64,000 bases of DNA from PALSA-600 sp037142875 (GCA_037142875.1 JBAWZV010000001.1:1-64000); one strand, 5' to 3'. Positions 1 to 8,642 are shown, counted from the stretch's first letter. Notes: generated by a model from the letters alone, not told the origin. Program-made: numbers and translations.

Positions 1-67
1 GCTGCGCGAACGGTTCGACCGAGACGAGCCTGCCGACAAGCGGCTCGGCAATATCGAGAGCTCCCAC
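1..67 (-). CDS. Possible 5' end of a gene running off the left edge
   Basis: A minus-strand frame opens at a GTG at 67 and stays open to the window edge. It gives only about 22 residues (VGALDIAEPLVGRLVSVEPF...), too few to recognise a family. It would be co-directional with the sigma factor gene and lie about 45 bases downstream of its stop. No clear ribosome binding site precedes the GTG. It could equally be noncoding. Confidence 0.2.
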   Translation of the reverse strand, partial: MGALDIAEPLVGRLVSVEPFAQ

Positions 68-113
68 GGCTGGAGCCTGCCAGAAAGGCCGGCTCTGCCC
101 AGCGTGCGTTCGG

Positions 114-1184
114 TTAGGCGGCGAGACCGGCGAGCTCGCGCAGAGCCGCAAGCCGCGAGAGCGCCTGGCCCTCGAGCTGGCGGACGCGCTCGCGCGTCAG
201 GTCAAGCTCATGCCCGATCGCCTCGAGCGTCCACGGCTCACCCTCGAACCCGAACCGCAGCTCGAGAATCCGCCGCTCACGCTCCGGCAGGGCATCGAGT
301 GCCTTGCGGATGTTCTGGCGGCGAAGGGACTCCTCGGCCTCCTCGAACGGATCGGCAGCTTCGCGGTCGGCGAAGAGATCACCGAGCTCGCCCTCGTCGT
401 CCGCGCCAACCGTCTGGTTGAGCGAGACGGAGGCCGATGCCGCGGAGAGCGCCTCGTCGACGTGCTGGAGCGGAAGACCGGTTGCCTCGGCGAGCTCTTC
501 CTTCGTCGGCTCGCGCCCAAGCTCGACCTCGAGCCGACGGGCTGCACGCGACAGCTTCTGCTGACGCTCGACGACATGGACAGGCACGCGGATCGTGCGC
601 GCGTGGTTCGCGACGGCGCGCTGCACCGACTGCCGAATCCACCAGGTCGCATACGTCGAGAACTTGTAGCCGCGGCGCCAATCGAACTTCTCGACGGCAC
701 GGTTGAGGCCAAGCGTCCCCTCCTGGATCAGGTCGAGGAACGGCACACCGAGACCGCGGTAGCCCTTCGCGATCGACACGACGAGCCGCAGGTTCGACTC
801 GATCATGTTCCGCTTCGCGATCAGGTCGCCGCGCTCGATCTTCTTCGCCAGGATGACCTCCTGCGCAGCAGTCAGCAGCTTGTGGCGGCCGACATCCGCG
901 AGGAACAGCTGGAGCGAGTCGCCGGCACCCGACGGCTGGTCTGCTTCGTAGACGACCTCTTCGGCCTTCGCGGGAGCCTTCTCGTCCGGCTTCGCGTCGC
1001 GCACCTCGAGGCCAATGCGCTCGAGTTCGCGGGTCAGGTCTTCGATGTCGGCGTCCACGAGCTCGTGCTCGACGGCGAAGGCTTCGAGCTCGGCCGGCGA
1101 AATCCAGCCGCGCTCCTCACCCGCCTCGAGCATGGCCTTGGCACCTTCGGTTTCGAGCAACTCGGTTAGCTGATTCTGCGTCAA
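114..1184 (-). CDS. rpoD: Principal RNA polymerase sigma factor (RpoD/SigA-like)
   Basis: A 356-residue sigma-70 factor that directs RNA polymerase to housekeeping promoters. A short acidic N-terminal segment (about 1-85) replaces the long region 1.1 of larger RpoD proteins. Region 1.2 follows (DSLQLFLADVGRHKLLT), then region 2 (RNMIESNLRLVVSIAKGY; FDWRRGYKFSTYATWWIRQS, the -10 reader), region 3 (RVPVHVVERQQKL), and region 4 ending in the helix-turn-helix LTRERVRQLEGQALSRL that reads the -35. The start is a TTG at 1184 after AAAGGGTGAAGAG. It could be a group-2 factor, but the conserved regions are all present and no second sigma gene is visible here. It probably reads the TANNNT hexamers noted throughout this window. 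Confidence 0.93.
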   Translation of the reverse strand: MTQNQLTELLETEGAKAMLEAGEERGWISPAELEAFAVEHELVDADIEDLTRELERIGLEVRDAKPDEKAPAKAEEVVYEADQPSGAGDSLQLFLADVGRHKLLTAAQEVILAKKIERGDLIAKRNMIESNLRLVVSIAKGYRGLGVPFLDLIQEGTLGLNRAVEKFDWRRGYKFSTYATWWIRQSVQRAVANHARTIRVPVHVVERQQKLSRAARRLEVELGREPTKEELAEATGLPLQHVDEALSAASASVSLNQTVGADDEGELGDLFADREAADPFEEAEESLRRQNIRKALDALPERERRILELRFGFEGEPWTLEAIGHELDLTRERVRQLEGQALSRLAALRELAGLAA

Positions 1185-1202
1185 GTGGTTCTCTTCACCC
1201 TT

Positions 1203-1244
1203 TCAATGGCTACAAGGTTCCGCAAACTTCGCACCGTACGGCAT
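1203..1244 (-). CDS. Possible 13-codon leader ORF upstream of the sigma factor gene
   Basis: A perfect GGAGG (1249-1253) is followed after four bases by ATG (1242-1244), opening MPYGAKFAEPCSH and a TGA 19 bases before the sigma-factor TTG. The Shine-Dalgarno sequence is the best in this 207-base gap. The ORF is too short to judge by codon use. It may be a leader peptide coupled to sigma-factor translation, or chance. Confidence 0.25.
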   Translation of the reverse strand: MPYGAKFAEPCSH

Positions 1245-1391
1245 ATGTCCTCCGATTTCCAGGGGGAAACCGAAATTTTCGGGCGAACGGGACAGCCTCG
1301 CCCGTGGTGCGTACCAGCCCGCGCAGCTATACGGTAGCGCACGCAGCCGGTTCCGGAGGCCGGACAACGGGCAGCCAGGCCGAAAACAGCC

Positions 1392-3965
1392 CTACTTGCG
1401 GCGTGTCTTCTTGACCGGGCCGCGCTCGCGACGGGCTGCAAGGAGCTCCGCCGCGCGTTCAAGCGTCAGCTCTTCGACGCTGTCGCTCGTCTTCAGGCTC
1501 GCGTTCACGTCGCCGTCGGTGACGTACGGGCCAAACCGGCCCTCCTTGACGACAACCGGCTTCTTGCTGACCGGGTCGTCGCCAAGCTCCTTCAGCGGCG
1601 GCGCGGCGGCACGGCGGCCACCCTGCTTTGGCTGTGCCAGAACCGTGAGCGCCTCGGGAAGCTCGATCGTCAGCAACTGATCCTCGCTTGCGAGCGAGCG
1701 CGTCTCGGCGCCCTTCTTGAGATACGGGCCGTAACGGCCGTTCGAGGCAATGACCTCCTCGCCGTCGGCCGGGTCTATCCCGACGACGCGCGGCAGGGTC
1801 AGCAGTCGAAGGGCCTCTTCAAGCGTGACCGACTCGGGGGTCATCGTCGAGAAGAGCGACGCGGTGCGCGGCTTCTCGTCGTCCTCGACCACCTCGGTGA
1901 CGTACGGCCCATACCGGCCATTCTTGACGATGAGCGTCCGGCCGTTGCCCGGGTCGACGCCCAGCTCGCGACCGCCGCCGGCGCCCTGGGCAAGCAGCTC
2001 CTCGGCGCGTGCGACGGTCAGCTCGTCGGGAGCGATCTCATCGGAGATCGTCACCCGCTCACCCTCGCGCTCGATGTACGGGCCGTAGCGACCGACCCGC
2101 AGCTCGATCCCGTTGCCGATCTCAATCGTGTTGATCGCCCGTGCGTCGATGTCGGTGATGTCGGTGACGAGCGCCTTGAGGCCGTCGTCGCCACCGGCAC
2201 CGAAGTAGAACTGGCGCAGCCACTCGCTGCGCTCCTGCGAGCCGGAGGCGATCCCGTCGAGGTCGTCCTCCATCCGCGCGGTGAACTCGTAGTCGACGAG
2301 GCGCCCGAAGTGCTGCTCGAGCAGGTTCGTGACGGCGAAGGCGAGGAAGCTCGGCACCAGCGCCTGGCCGACTTTACGGACGTAGCCGCGGTCGAGGATC
2401 GTGCCCATGATCGACGCGTACGTCGACGGACGGCCGATCCCGCGCTCCTCGAGCGCGCTCACAAGCGTCGGCTCGGTGTACCGCGCCGGCGGGCTCGTCG
2501 AGTGCCCGGCGGGCTCAAGCTCGGACGCGGCGAGCGAGTCTCCCTCGGTGAGTGGCGGCAGCCGGCGCTCAGCCTCGTCGTCGGCGACGGCCTCGTCGCG
2601 GCTCTCCTCGTAGGCATGCAGGAATCCGCGATGCGTGATGACGGTGCCCGCGGTGCCGAACTCGGCGTCGCGGCCGTCGGTCGCGCGGGCGCCAATCCGC
2701 ACCGAGACGGTCTCGCCGGTCGCGTCGGCCATCTGTGATGCGACGGTGCGCTTCCAGACGAGGTCGTAGAGTGCGAACTCCTCACCGGCCAACTCGCCGC
2801 GAACCTGGTCGGGCGTGCGGAACCGGTCGCCGGCAGGGCGGATCGCCTCGTGGGCCTCCTGGGCGTTCTTGACCTTGCGGTTGTACTGGCGCGGCTTCTC
2901 GGGCACGGCGTCGGCGCCGTAGAGCTCGCGGGCCTGGTCGCGCGCGGCTGCGATCGCCGTCTCCGACAGCGTCGTCGAGTCGGTCCGCATGTAGGTGATG
3001 TACCCGTTCTCGTAGAGACGCTGGGCTACGCGCATCGTGTGCTGCGCCGCGAAGCGGAGCTTGCGGCCCGCCTCCTGCTGCAGCGTGGAGGTCATGAACG
3101 GCGCGGCCGGGCTGCGCTTGTATGGCTTGCGCTCGACCGAGCGAACCGTGAAGTCGCAGCCGGCAAGGCCCGCGGCCAGCGAGCGTGCCTCGTCCTCGGT
3201 GAGCGCGACGGCGTCGGCGGTCGTGAGAGTTCCGTTGCGGGCGAAGTCCCGGCCCTGCGCGACCTTCTTGCCGTCGACGGAGCGGAGCTTCGCGTCGAAC
3301 CCGCCGGGATTGAGCGTCGCGGTGATGTCCCAGTAGGCCGCGGCGACGAATGCGATCCGCTCGCGCTCGCGCTCGACGACAAGCCGCGTTGCAACCGACT
3401 GCACGCGACCGGCCGACAGGCCCTTCATCACCTTGCGCCAGAGCACGGGCGAGACCTCGTAGCCGTAGAGACGGTCGAGGATCCGGCGTGTCTCCTGCGC
3501 GTCAACGAGGCGGTTGTCGATGTCGCGCGTCTCGCCAAGGGCCCGCTCGATCGCCGTCTTGGTGATCTCGTGGAACACCATCCGTCGGACAGGAACCTTC
3601 GGCTTCAGCAGCTCGACAAGGTGCCAGGCGATCGCCTCACCTTCGCGGTCTTCGTCTGTCGCGAGCAGGAGCATGTCGGCCGACTTGAGCTTGTCACGGA
3701 GACCAGCGACAACGTTCTTCTTCTTCGGGTCAACGACGTAGAGCGGCTCGAAGTCGTGGTCGACATCGACGCCGAGACGCGCCCACGGCTCGTGCTTCTG
3801 GGCAGCGGGGACCTCGGAGGCGCCGTGCGGAAGGTCGCGGACGTGGCCGACGGATGACTCGACGATGTAGTCCTTGCCGAGATAGCCCGCGATCGTCTTC
3901 GCCTTTGCAGGGGACTCGACGATCACAAGCGTCCGGCCGCCCGAAGTTGCGGTGGTTGCAGCCAT
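1392..3965 (-). CDS. topA: DNA topoisomerase I (type IA)
   Basis: This 857-residue enzyme relaxes negative supercoils by transient single-strand cleavage. The Toprim domain opens the protein (LVIVESPAKAKTIAGYLG; ATDEDREGEAIAWH, the acidic metal-binding motif). The catalytic tyrosine lies in the YITYMRTDS motif. The C-terminal part carries repeated GRYGPY/GRFGPY modules and a basic KKTRRK end, with no four-cysteine zinc fingers, which is the actinobacterial layout. I chose the ATG at 3965 (MAATTATSGGRTLVIVES) because the in-frame extension to 4154 has no family similarity and runs into the divergent exonuclease gene. It lies upstream of the sigma factor gene on the same strand, 207 bases apart. 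Confidence 0.96.
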   Translation of the reverse strand: MAATTATSGGRTLVIVESPAKAKTIAGYLGKDYIVESSVGHVRDLPHGASEVPAAQKHEPWARLGVDVDHDFEPLYVVDPKKKNVVAGLRDKLKSADMLLLATDEDREGEAIAWHLVELLKPKVPVRRMVFHEITKTAIERALGETRDIDNRLVDAQETRRILDRLYGYEVSPVLWRKVMKGLSAGRVQSVATRLVVERERERIAFVAAAYWDITATLNPGGFDAKLRSVDGKKVAQGRDFARNGTLTTADAVALTEDEARSLAAGLAGCDFTVRSVERKPYKRSPAAPFMTSTLQQEAGRKLRFAAQHTMRVAQRLYENGYITYMRTDSTTLSETAIAAARDQARELYGADAVPEKPRQYNRKVKNAQEAHEAIRPAGDRFRTPDQVRGELAGEEFALYDLVWKRTVASQMADATGETVSVRIGARATDGRDAEFGTAGTVITHRGFLHAYEESRDEAVADDEAERRLPPLTEGDSLAASELEPAGHSTSPPARYTEPTLVSALEERGIGRPSTYASIMGTILDRGYVRKVGQALVPSFLAFAVTNLLEQHFGRLVDYEFTARMEDDLDGIASGSQERSEWLRQFYFGAGGDDGLKALVTDITDIDARAINTIEIGNGIELRVGRYGPYIEREGERVTISDEIAPDELTVARAEELLAQGAGGGRELGVDPGNGRTLIVKNGRYGPYVTEVVEDDEKPRTASLFSTMTPESVTLEEALRLLTLPRVVGIDPADGEEVIASNGRYGPYLKKGAETRSLASEDQLLTIELPEALTVLAQPKQGGRRAAAPPLKELGDDPVSKKPVVVKEGRFGPYVTDGDVNASLKTSDSVEELTLERAAELLAARRERGPVKKTRRK

Positions 3966-4017
3966 GTGCCGCGGGCCACGATAGCCACAGCTGCCGCTTG
4001 GGCGATACTCGCCCTCC

Positions 4018-4095
4018 ATGACACGTCCACTCACGCCACGTTTCGACCGTCCCGATCGCCGCCCCAGCCCGTCGAGCAACGGGGTGCCGAGATGA
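4018..4095 (+). CDS. Possible 25-codon leader ORF coupled to the exonuclease gene
   Basis: ATG at 4018 lies eight bases after GATACT, in the spacing of the leaderless starts seen elsewhere in the window. The frame encodes 25 residues (MTRPLTPRFDRPDRRPSPSS...) and its TGA (4093-4095) overlaps the ATG of the next gene as ATGA. This would be translational coupling of a leader to the exonuclease. Coding evidence is weak because the peptide is low-complexity (Pro/Arg-rich). Confidence 0.25.
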   Translation: MTRPLTPRFDRPDRRPSPSSNGVPR

Positions 4096-4922
4096 CCGCC
4101 AACGGCGCGCTGATCGCCGTCGACGGCGACAACTTCGCGCACCGCTCCTACCATGCGCTCCCGAAGACGATGCGTGCCGCTGGGGGTCGTCCCGCGAACG
4201 CGCTCACCGGTGTCGGAAACCTCCTCCTACGGCTCTGGGACACAGAAAGCCCAGCGGCGATCGTGGTCGCCTGGGACAGCCTCGAGACCCCGACCTACCG
4301 CCACCAGGAGCTGATCGGGTACCAGTCCGGCCGCGAGTTCGACGAGGCACTGCTCGACCAGCTTTCGTTCCTTCCGGATCTCGTCGAGCTGATGGGATTC
4401 ACCTCGGCGAAGGCACCGGGATACGAGGCCGACGACTTCCTTGCGGCAGCCGCGGCGAACTGGGACGGCCCCGTCCTGATCGCAACCGCCGACCGCGACG
4501 CGTTCCAGCTCGTGAGCGAGCGCGTCACCATCCTCCAGCCGCAAAAGGGCGGCTCACTCGTGCGAGTCGGGCCGGCCGAGGTGCGCGAGCGCTACGGCGT
4601 CGACCCGGAGCAGGTGACCGACTTCGTCGCCCTCCGTGGCGACCCGTCCGACAAGATCCCGGGCGCCCCGGGGATCGGCGAGAAGACCGCGGCGCGCATC
4701 CTGAACGAGTTCGGGACGCTCGAAGCGACGCTCGCCTCCGGGCGCTTCGACGACATCGCCGACGACCTGCGGCTCTACCGCCGGATCGCGACGATGAACC
4801 CGGCGGCACCCATCCCTGCCCTCGTCGCACAGACGCCCGACTGGGCGCGGGCGGCGGACGGCGTCGGCGCACTCGGCCTCGACGGGCTTGCCCGTCGGCT
4901 TGCCGAGCACGCGCGTCGCTGA
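4092..4922 (+). CDS. Stand-alone 5'-3' exonuclease (PolI-type PIN/flap nuclease domain)
   Basis: A 276-residue protein equivalent to the 5'-nuclease domain of DNA polymerase I without polymerase domains. The acidic metal ligands appear in order: AVDGDNFAHRSYHALP near the N-terminus, GYEADDFLA and TADRDAFQLV mid-protein. The helix-hairpin-helix region is FVALRGDPSDKIPGAPGIG-EKTA, the usual DNA-backbone contact. It probably removes flaps or RNA primers. The start at 4092 fits the family N-terminus; a longer frame to 3966 does not. Its TGA overlaps the ATG of the next gene by one base (TGATG), so the two are likely co-translated. Confidence 0.9.
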   Translation: MTANGALIAVDGDNFAHRSYHALPKTMRAAGGRPANALTGVGNLLLRLWDTESPAAIVVAWDSLETPTYRHQELIGYQSGREFDEALLDQLSFLPDLVELMGFTSAKAPGYEADDFLAAAAANWDGPVLIATADRDAFQLVSERVTILQPQKGGSLVRVGPAEVRERYGVDPEQVTDFVALRGDPSDKIPGAPGIGEKTAARILNEFGTLEATLASGRFDDIADDLRLYRRIATMNPAAPIPALVAQTPDWARAADGVGALGLDGLARRLAEHARR

Positions 4923-5761
4923 TGGATCTCGTCAGCCACCCCTCTCTCCGCTCGCTGCACCCGACGGGACTGCATCCCGAGACCGAACGCCGCATCGCGG
5001 TGCTGCACGGCGCGCTGCCGTTTGTCACCTGCGAGGCGGCGACGGAGCAGGACATCCTCCGCTGCCACTCGGTCGAGCACGTCGAACGCATCAGGCGAAC
5101 CCAGGGGATGCTGACCCTCGACACGCTCTGCTCCGAGAGCACGCTCGAGGCAGGGCTTGTCGCCGCGGGCGCCGCCATCGAGGCGGTCAGATGCGGGGGC
5201 TTCGCGCTCGGGCGGCCGCCGGGCCACCACGCAGACCGTGATCGGGCGGCCGGCTTCTGCATCTTCAACTCGATCGTGGTCGCCGCGCGGTTTGCGCAGG
5301 CAGAGCTCGGAGTCGGGCGTGTGGCGATCCTCGACTGGGACGTCCATCACGGCAACGGCACGCAGGCGCTCGTCGCGGGAGACCCGAGCGTGCTGTACGT
5401 GTCACTCCACCAGTGGCCGTTCTACCCCTGGACAACCGGTGGGCCCGACGACCAGAGCGACCTCCGCCTGAACATTCCGTTGGCCGCCGGAACCGGCGAC
5501 GCCGCCTACCTCGATGCGTTCGAGGCCGCCGAGGCCGCGATCGGGGCGTTCGAGCCGGAGCTGCTCCTCGTCTCGGCGGGATTCGACGCCCACGTCGACG
5601 ACCCGCTCGGCGGGCTAACGCTCGGGGACGCCACGTTTCACGAGCTCGCAGGGCGCGCGGCGAGGCTGGCCCCACGTTACGCCGCGGTACTCGAAGGCGG
5701 GTACAACCTCGAAACGCTGCCGCGGCTCGTCCGTACCGCCCAGGAGGGGTTCGAGGGCTAG
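4922..5761 (+). CDS. Histone deacetylase family protein (AcuC/HDAC-like amidohydrolase)
   Basis: A 279-residue zinc-dependent deacetylase fold. The signature RPPGHHADRDRAAGFCIFN contains the tandem catalytic histidines. DWDVHHGNGTQ supplies the zinc-binding Asp/His, and SAGFDAH the second Asp. LEGGYNLETLPRLV is the usual C-terminal Gly-Gly-Tyr loop. Bacterial members deacetylate acetyl-lysine (AcuC) or small polyamines; the substrate cannot be told from sequence. It is slightly shorter than typical AcuC (about 375). It follows the exonuclease with a TGATG overlap. A decayed region follows. Confidence 0.9.
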   Translation: MDLVSHPSLRSLHPTGLHPETERRIAVLHGALPFVTCEAATEQDILRCHSVEHVERIRRTQGMLTLDTLCSESTLEAGLVAAGAAIEAVRCGGFALGRPPGHHADRDRAAGFCIFNSIVVAARFAQAELGVGRVAILDWDVHHGNGTQALVAGDPSVLYVSLHQWPFYPWTTGGPDDQSDLRLNIPLAAGTGDAAYLDAFEAAEAAIGAFEPELLLVSAGFDAHVDDPLGGLTLGDATFHELAGRAARLAPRYAAVLEGGYNLETLPRLVRTAQEGFEG

Positions 5762-5872
5762 ACGCGAGCGGAGCGGAGCCGTTCGAGCGCGTCACGCAGC
5801 GAGGAGACGCCGAGCTTCCCGAGCAGCAGGAGTACCTCGAGCTCGCGCGCCGAGAGCGCTCCGCACGTTCGG
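5761..5872 (-). pseudogene. Possible remnant of a LuxR-type response-regulator output domain
   Basis: The minus strand reads CGALSARELEVLLLLGKLGV then SSLRDALERLRSARV and a stop. The LSARELEVLxLL segment matches the first helix of NarL/FixJ-type HTH domains, but the recognition helix is not recognisable. It sits tail-to-head against a histidine-kinase remnant on the other strand, which fits a decayed two-component pair. It could be a chance frame in GC-rich DNA. Confidence 0.3.
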
Positions 5873-6213
5873 ACTCGCACTGCTGGCCGGGATCTGGCGG
5901 GCGATCCGGTCGTCCGAGCACGGGCGCGCGCTCGCCGTGGAACGCGCACGTGTCGCGCGGGAGATCCACGACGACTCGCGCAGTACCTCGTCGCGCTGTC
6001 GACCCACGCCTCGATGCTCGAGGCAGGCGCCGACCCGGCCGTCACGCCGACGTGCGATGTCCCTGGGTGAAGATCAGCCGCCGCGGGCTCGAGCGCCTCG
6101 TCACGGTGCGCGACGACGGTGTCGGGTTCGAGCCGGAGCCCGAGAGCAGCGGCCAGGGCCTCGGAAACATGCGGCGACGCGGAACGGCGCTCGAGGTCGT
6201 CGTCCGCGCGTAG
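5862..6213 (+). pseudogene. Remnant of a NarL/LiaS-family sensor histidine kinase
   Basis: Three pieces of one kinase are visible in different frames. From 5862, RTFGLALLAGIWRAIRSS then ALAVERARVAREIHD gives a membrane-helix end and the HisKA_3 H-box. A one-base deletion near 5975 shifts the frame, after which LAQYLVALSTHASMLEAGAD continues the dimerisation helix before a stop at about 6070. The terminal piece LVTVRDDGVGFEPEPESSGQ plus GLGNMRRRGTALEV is the G1/G2 ATP-binding region. Most of the HATPase domain between is gone. Frameshift, stop and internal deletion make it a pseudogene. Confidence 0.75.
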
Positions 6214-6232
6214 CGACACGGGGCCACCAATA

Positions 6233-6258
6233 GAGAAGCCCCGCAAGCGGGGCTTCTC
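6233..6258 (-). terminator. Hairpin 3' of rnpB
   Basis: GAGAAGCCCCG(C) and its complement form an 11-bp perfect stem around AAG, directly after the rnpB 3' end on the minus strand. The following tract (TATTGG) is not U-rich, so termination may be imperfect or Rho-assisted. Confidence 0.65.
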
Positions 6259-6260
6259 GT

Positions 6261-6576
<316 letters not shown>

Positions 6577-6591
<15 letters not shown>

Positions 6592-6786
6592 GGTGAATTC
6601 TAGCTGGGGGAACGCCGCGAGGGCGATCTCGTTTCCGAGCTGACTGCCGCACTCCGGGCAGAAGACGACCCCCGCGTGCGCATGCATCACGAACTCGCCG
6701 CAGACCAGGCACTCGAGCGACGCGCCTCGCAGCAGCATCAACAGCTCCTGATCCAGCGAACGCGCGAGGCGGAGGACGGAGGTCAT
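6577..6786 (-). CDS. Small zinc-ribbon protein downstream of lexA
   Basis: A 69-residue protein with two CxxC knuckles (CLVCGEF ... FCPECGS), spaced as in a zinc ribbon. The ATG overlaps the lexA stop (ATGA), so it is translationally coupled to lexA and should share its SOS control. The C-terminal 15 bases overlap the mapped 5' end of rnpB. The family is not recognised and no catalytic motif is visible. The cysteine pattern and coupling argue for a real gene. Confidence 0.75.
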
Positions 6787-7412
6787 AGCTCCCTGAAGAC
6801 CCCGACGACCCGACCGAGGATCTGGACGTGGTTGGCGTAGATGGGCTGGAGCGCTGCGTTCTCCGGCTGCAGACGCACGCGGCCGCTCTCGCGATAGAAC
6901 GTCTTGACGGTTGCCTCGTCGGCCGACTCGTCGTCACCCACGAGCGCCACGACGATCTCGCCGTTGCGGGCGTCCTGGGCGCGCTGGACGATCACGAGGT
7001 CGCCGTCGAGGATCCCGACGTCGATCATAGACTCGCCCTTGACGCGAAGCAGGAAGTCGCCCTTGGTTGAGGCGGGCATGGCGAGGTGCTCCTCGATGTG
7101 CTCCTCCGCGAGGAGCGGCCCACCGGCGGCGATCTGGCCGACGAGCGGAAGGCTGATGGCATTGAGCTCGGAGGCGCGCGAGGCACGTTGCGCCTGCGGC
7201 CGCTCGCGACCGATCAGCGCGAGAGCCCGTGGCTTTGCCGGATCACGCCGCAGCAGGCCGGCCCGTTCAAGATTGGCGAGATGCGCGTGCACAGTCGATG
7301 GCGAGGCCAGGCCGACCCGCTCGCCGATCTCGCGGACGGTCGGCGGATAGCCGTGCCGGTCGACGTATTCGACGAGATAGTTCCAGATCTCCTGCTGGCG
7401 GTCGGTGAGCAT
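6783..7412 (-). CDS. lexA: SOS repressor LexA
   Basis: A 209-residue transcriptional repressor and self-cleaving S24 protease. The N-terminal winged helix (LTDRQQEIWNYLVEYVDRHG; GLASPSTVHAHLANLERAGL) binds the SOS box. The cleavage site is the Ala-Gly in GQIAAGGPLLAEEHIEEHL. The catalytic Ser is in VKGESMIDVGI and the Lys in ATVKTFYRE. I chose the start at MLTDRQQEI (7412), the conserved N-terminus, rather than the 11-residue longer frame that would run through the operator. The gene is autoregulated through the box 27 bases upstream, and the zinc-ribbon gene follows in the same operon. Confidence 0.96.
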   Translation of the reverse strand: MLTDRQQEIWNYLVEYVDRHGYPPTVREIGERVGLASPSTVHAHLANLERAGLLRRDPAKPRALALIGRERPQAQRASRASELNAISLPLVGQIAAGGPLLAEEHIEEHLAMPASTKGDFLLRVKGESMIDVGILDGDLVIVQRAQDARNGEIVVALVGDDESADEATVKTFYRESGRVRLQPENAALQPIYANHVQILGRVVGVFREL

Positions 7413-7438
7413 CGATCCTCCGCATTCATTGACGGTGA

Positions 7439-7452
7439 CGAACATGTGTTCG
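7439..7452. promoter_or_regulatory. LexA operator (SOS box) of lexA
   Basis: CGAAC-ATGT-GTTCG is a perfect 5+5 palindrome with a 4-base spacer. It matches the actinobacterial SOS consensus and lies 27 bases upstream of the lexA ATG. Confidence 0.92.
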
Positions 7453-7533
7453 CTGGAAGCGTAGGGTCTCCTGCGGACGGCGTCAACTCTCTGCGGCGCA
7501 GGAAATCAGCGACGGCTACTATGGGGGCCCCAC

Positions 7534-7617
7534 GCGCTGGTGGCGGAATTGGTAGACGCGCTAGGTTGAGGGCCTAGTGGCCGCAAGGTCGTGGAGGTTC
7601 AAGTCCTCTCCAGCGCA
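7534..7617 (+). tRNA. tRNA-Leu (GAG)
   Basis: The acceptor stem GCGCTGG pairs with CCAGCGC, the anticodon arm is CTAGG-TTGAGGG-CCTAG with anticodon GAG, and the long variable arm (TGGCCGCAAGGTCGT) is typical of leucine tRNAs. The discriminator is A and CCA is not encoded. A TACTAT hexamer about ten bases upstream is a likely -10. Confidence 0.95.
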
Positions 7618-7682
7618 CTCTCTCGGACGGACGTCACGCCACTTGCCCGGGCGGGCGTCCTCCCGGATACAGGAAAGCGAAC

Positions 7683-8408
7683 TCAGGGAAGCGGGACGAG
7701 CTCGCGTTCGAGCGTCTCGCGTTCTGCTTCAAGCCACGGCGGCAGGGACAGTCCCCGGCCGAGCGTCTCCATCGGCTCGTCGACGAGAAACCCGGGGCCG
7801 TCAGTGGCGATCTCGATCAGGATCCCGTCCGGCATGCGGAAGTAGATCGACCGGAAATACTTGCGGTCCTGCTGCGGGGTCGGCCGGAGGCCGAGATCGG
7901 TGAGCCGGTCGAACCACACCTGCTGCCCGGCGTCGTCGCGGACCCGCCAGGCGACGTGGTGGGTGATGCCCGCACCGATCAGCGTCGGCTCGTCGGACGG
8001 CGGTGCAAACGACAGCCCGGCGCCCTCGGCCAAGAGTCCCGGGTACAGGTCCGGGTTGCCGATCGCCACGACATCGCGGAGTCCCGCTCGCTCACCCGGG
8101 TAGAGGCGAAGCCGAAGCCCGTCAGGGTCGATGGTCTCCTCCGGCCGATCGACGATCGGCGTGAAGAGACCGATCGACTCGAACGTGCCGCGGCCAAGCC
8201 GGCCCCGCCCTGCACGCGGCCACTCGAAGAACGTCAGGAGCGAGCCGGGCGACGCGGCGTCGTCGCCGAAGTACAGGTGGTAGCTGTGCGGGTCGTCGAA
8301 GTTGACAGTCTTCTTGACGAGAGAGAAGCCGAGCCCATCCCGGTAGAACGGGACAGTCCGACGCGCGTCGGAGCACACGCACGTGACGTGGTGAAGCAAC
8401 TCCAGCAT
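7683..8408 (-). CDS. Ring-cleaving dioxygenase of the VOC superfamily (MhqO-like)
   Basis: A 241-residue protein with two glyoxalase/VOC modules. The first contains HHVTCVCSDARRTVPFYRDG and VKKTVNFDDPHSYHLYFGD; the second starts ITHHVAWRVRDD and ends RSIYFRMPDGILIEIATDGP. The HH and late Glu positions are those of the metal ligands. Known relatives (MhqO/MhqA) act on hydroquinones or catechol-like compounds in quinone stress; the actual substrate is not predictable. It is somewhat shorter than the about 310-residue MhqO. It follows secG on the minus strand by nine bases. Confidence 0.85.
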   Translation of the reverse strand: MLELLHHVTCVCSDARRTVPFYRDGLGFSLVKKTVNFDDPHSYHLYFGDDAASPGSLLTFFEWPRAGRGRLGRGTFESIGLFTPIVDRPEETIDPDGLRLRLYPGERAGLRDVVAIGNPDLYPGLLAEGAGLSFAPPSDEPTLIGAGITHHVAWRVRDDAGQQVWFDRLTDLGLRPTPQQDRKYFRSIYFRMPDGILIEIATDGPGFLVDEPMETLGRGLSLPPWLEAERETLERELVPLP

Positions 8409-8417
8409 GAGAGGGCG

Positions 8418-8642
8418 TTACGCCAGGAGGCGGTACAGCACGACGGTGTTCACGAAGAACAGCACGCCGACGAGGAGCGTCAAGCGGGTGAGGTTCCGCT
8501 CGACGATGTGTGTCCCGCCCTGCGAAGTCGGTGTGAAGCCCATGCCGCCGAGGCCCGCGTCGCGGCCGGAGTGCAGCAGGATCAGGGCGATCAGACCGGC
8601 CGAGATCAGCACGTGGATGACCGAGAGCGTCGAGAGAAGCAT
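8418..8642 (-). CDS. secG: Preprotein translocase subunit SecG
   Basis: A 74-residue two-helix membrane protein of the SecYEG channel. The first helix is LSVIHVLISAGLIALILLHS, followed by the glycine-rich cytosolic loop (GRDAGLGGMGF). The second helix is LTLLVGVLFFVNTVVLYRLL. The length and topology match SecG. The ATG lies six bases after TAACCT, which overlaps the stop codon of the receiver gene upstream, so it may have its own leaderless transcript. Confidence 0.92.
   Translation of the reverse strand: MLLSTLSVIHVLISAGLIALILLHSGRDAGLGGMGFTPTSQGGTHIVERNLTRLTLLVGVLFFVNTVVLYRLLA

Noticed and set aside
210..1169. Long plus-strand ORF (319 codons) opposite the sigma factor gene
   Set aside because: It mirrors the codon structure of the sigma gene on the other strand, shows no domain and is an expected shadow in GC-rich DNA.
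2850..3857. 335-codon plus-strand ORF opposite topA
   Set aside because: Antisense shadow of topA with Arg/Leu/Val-rich composition and no recognisable motif.
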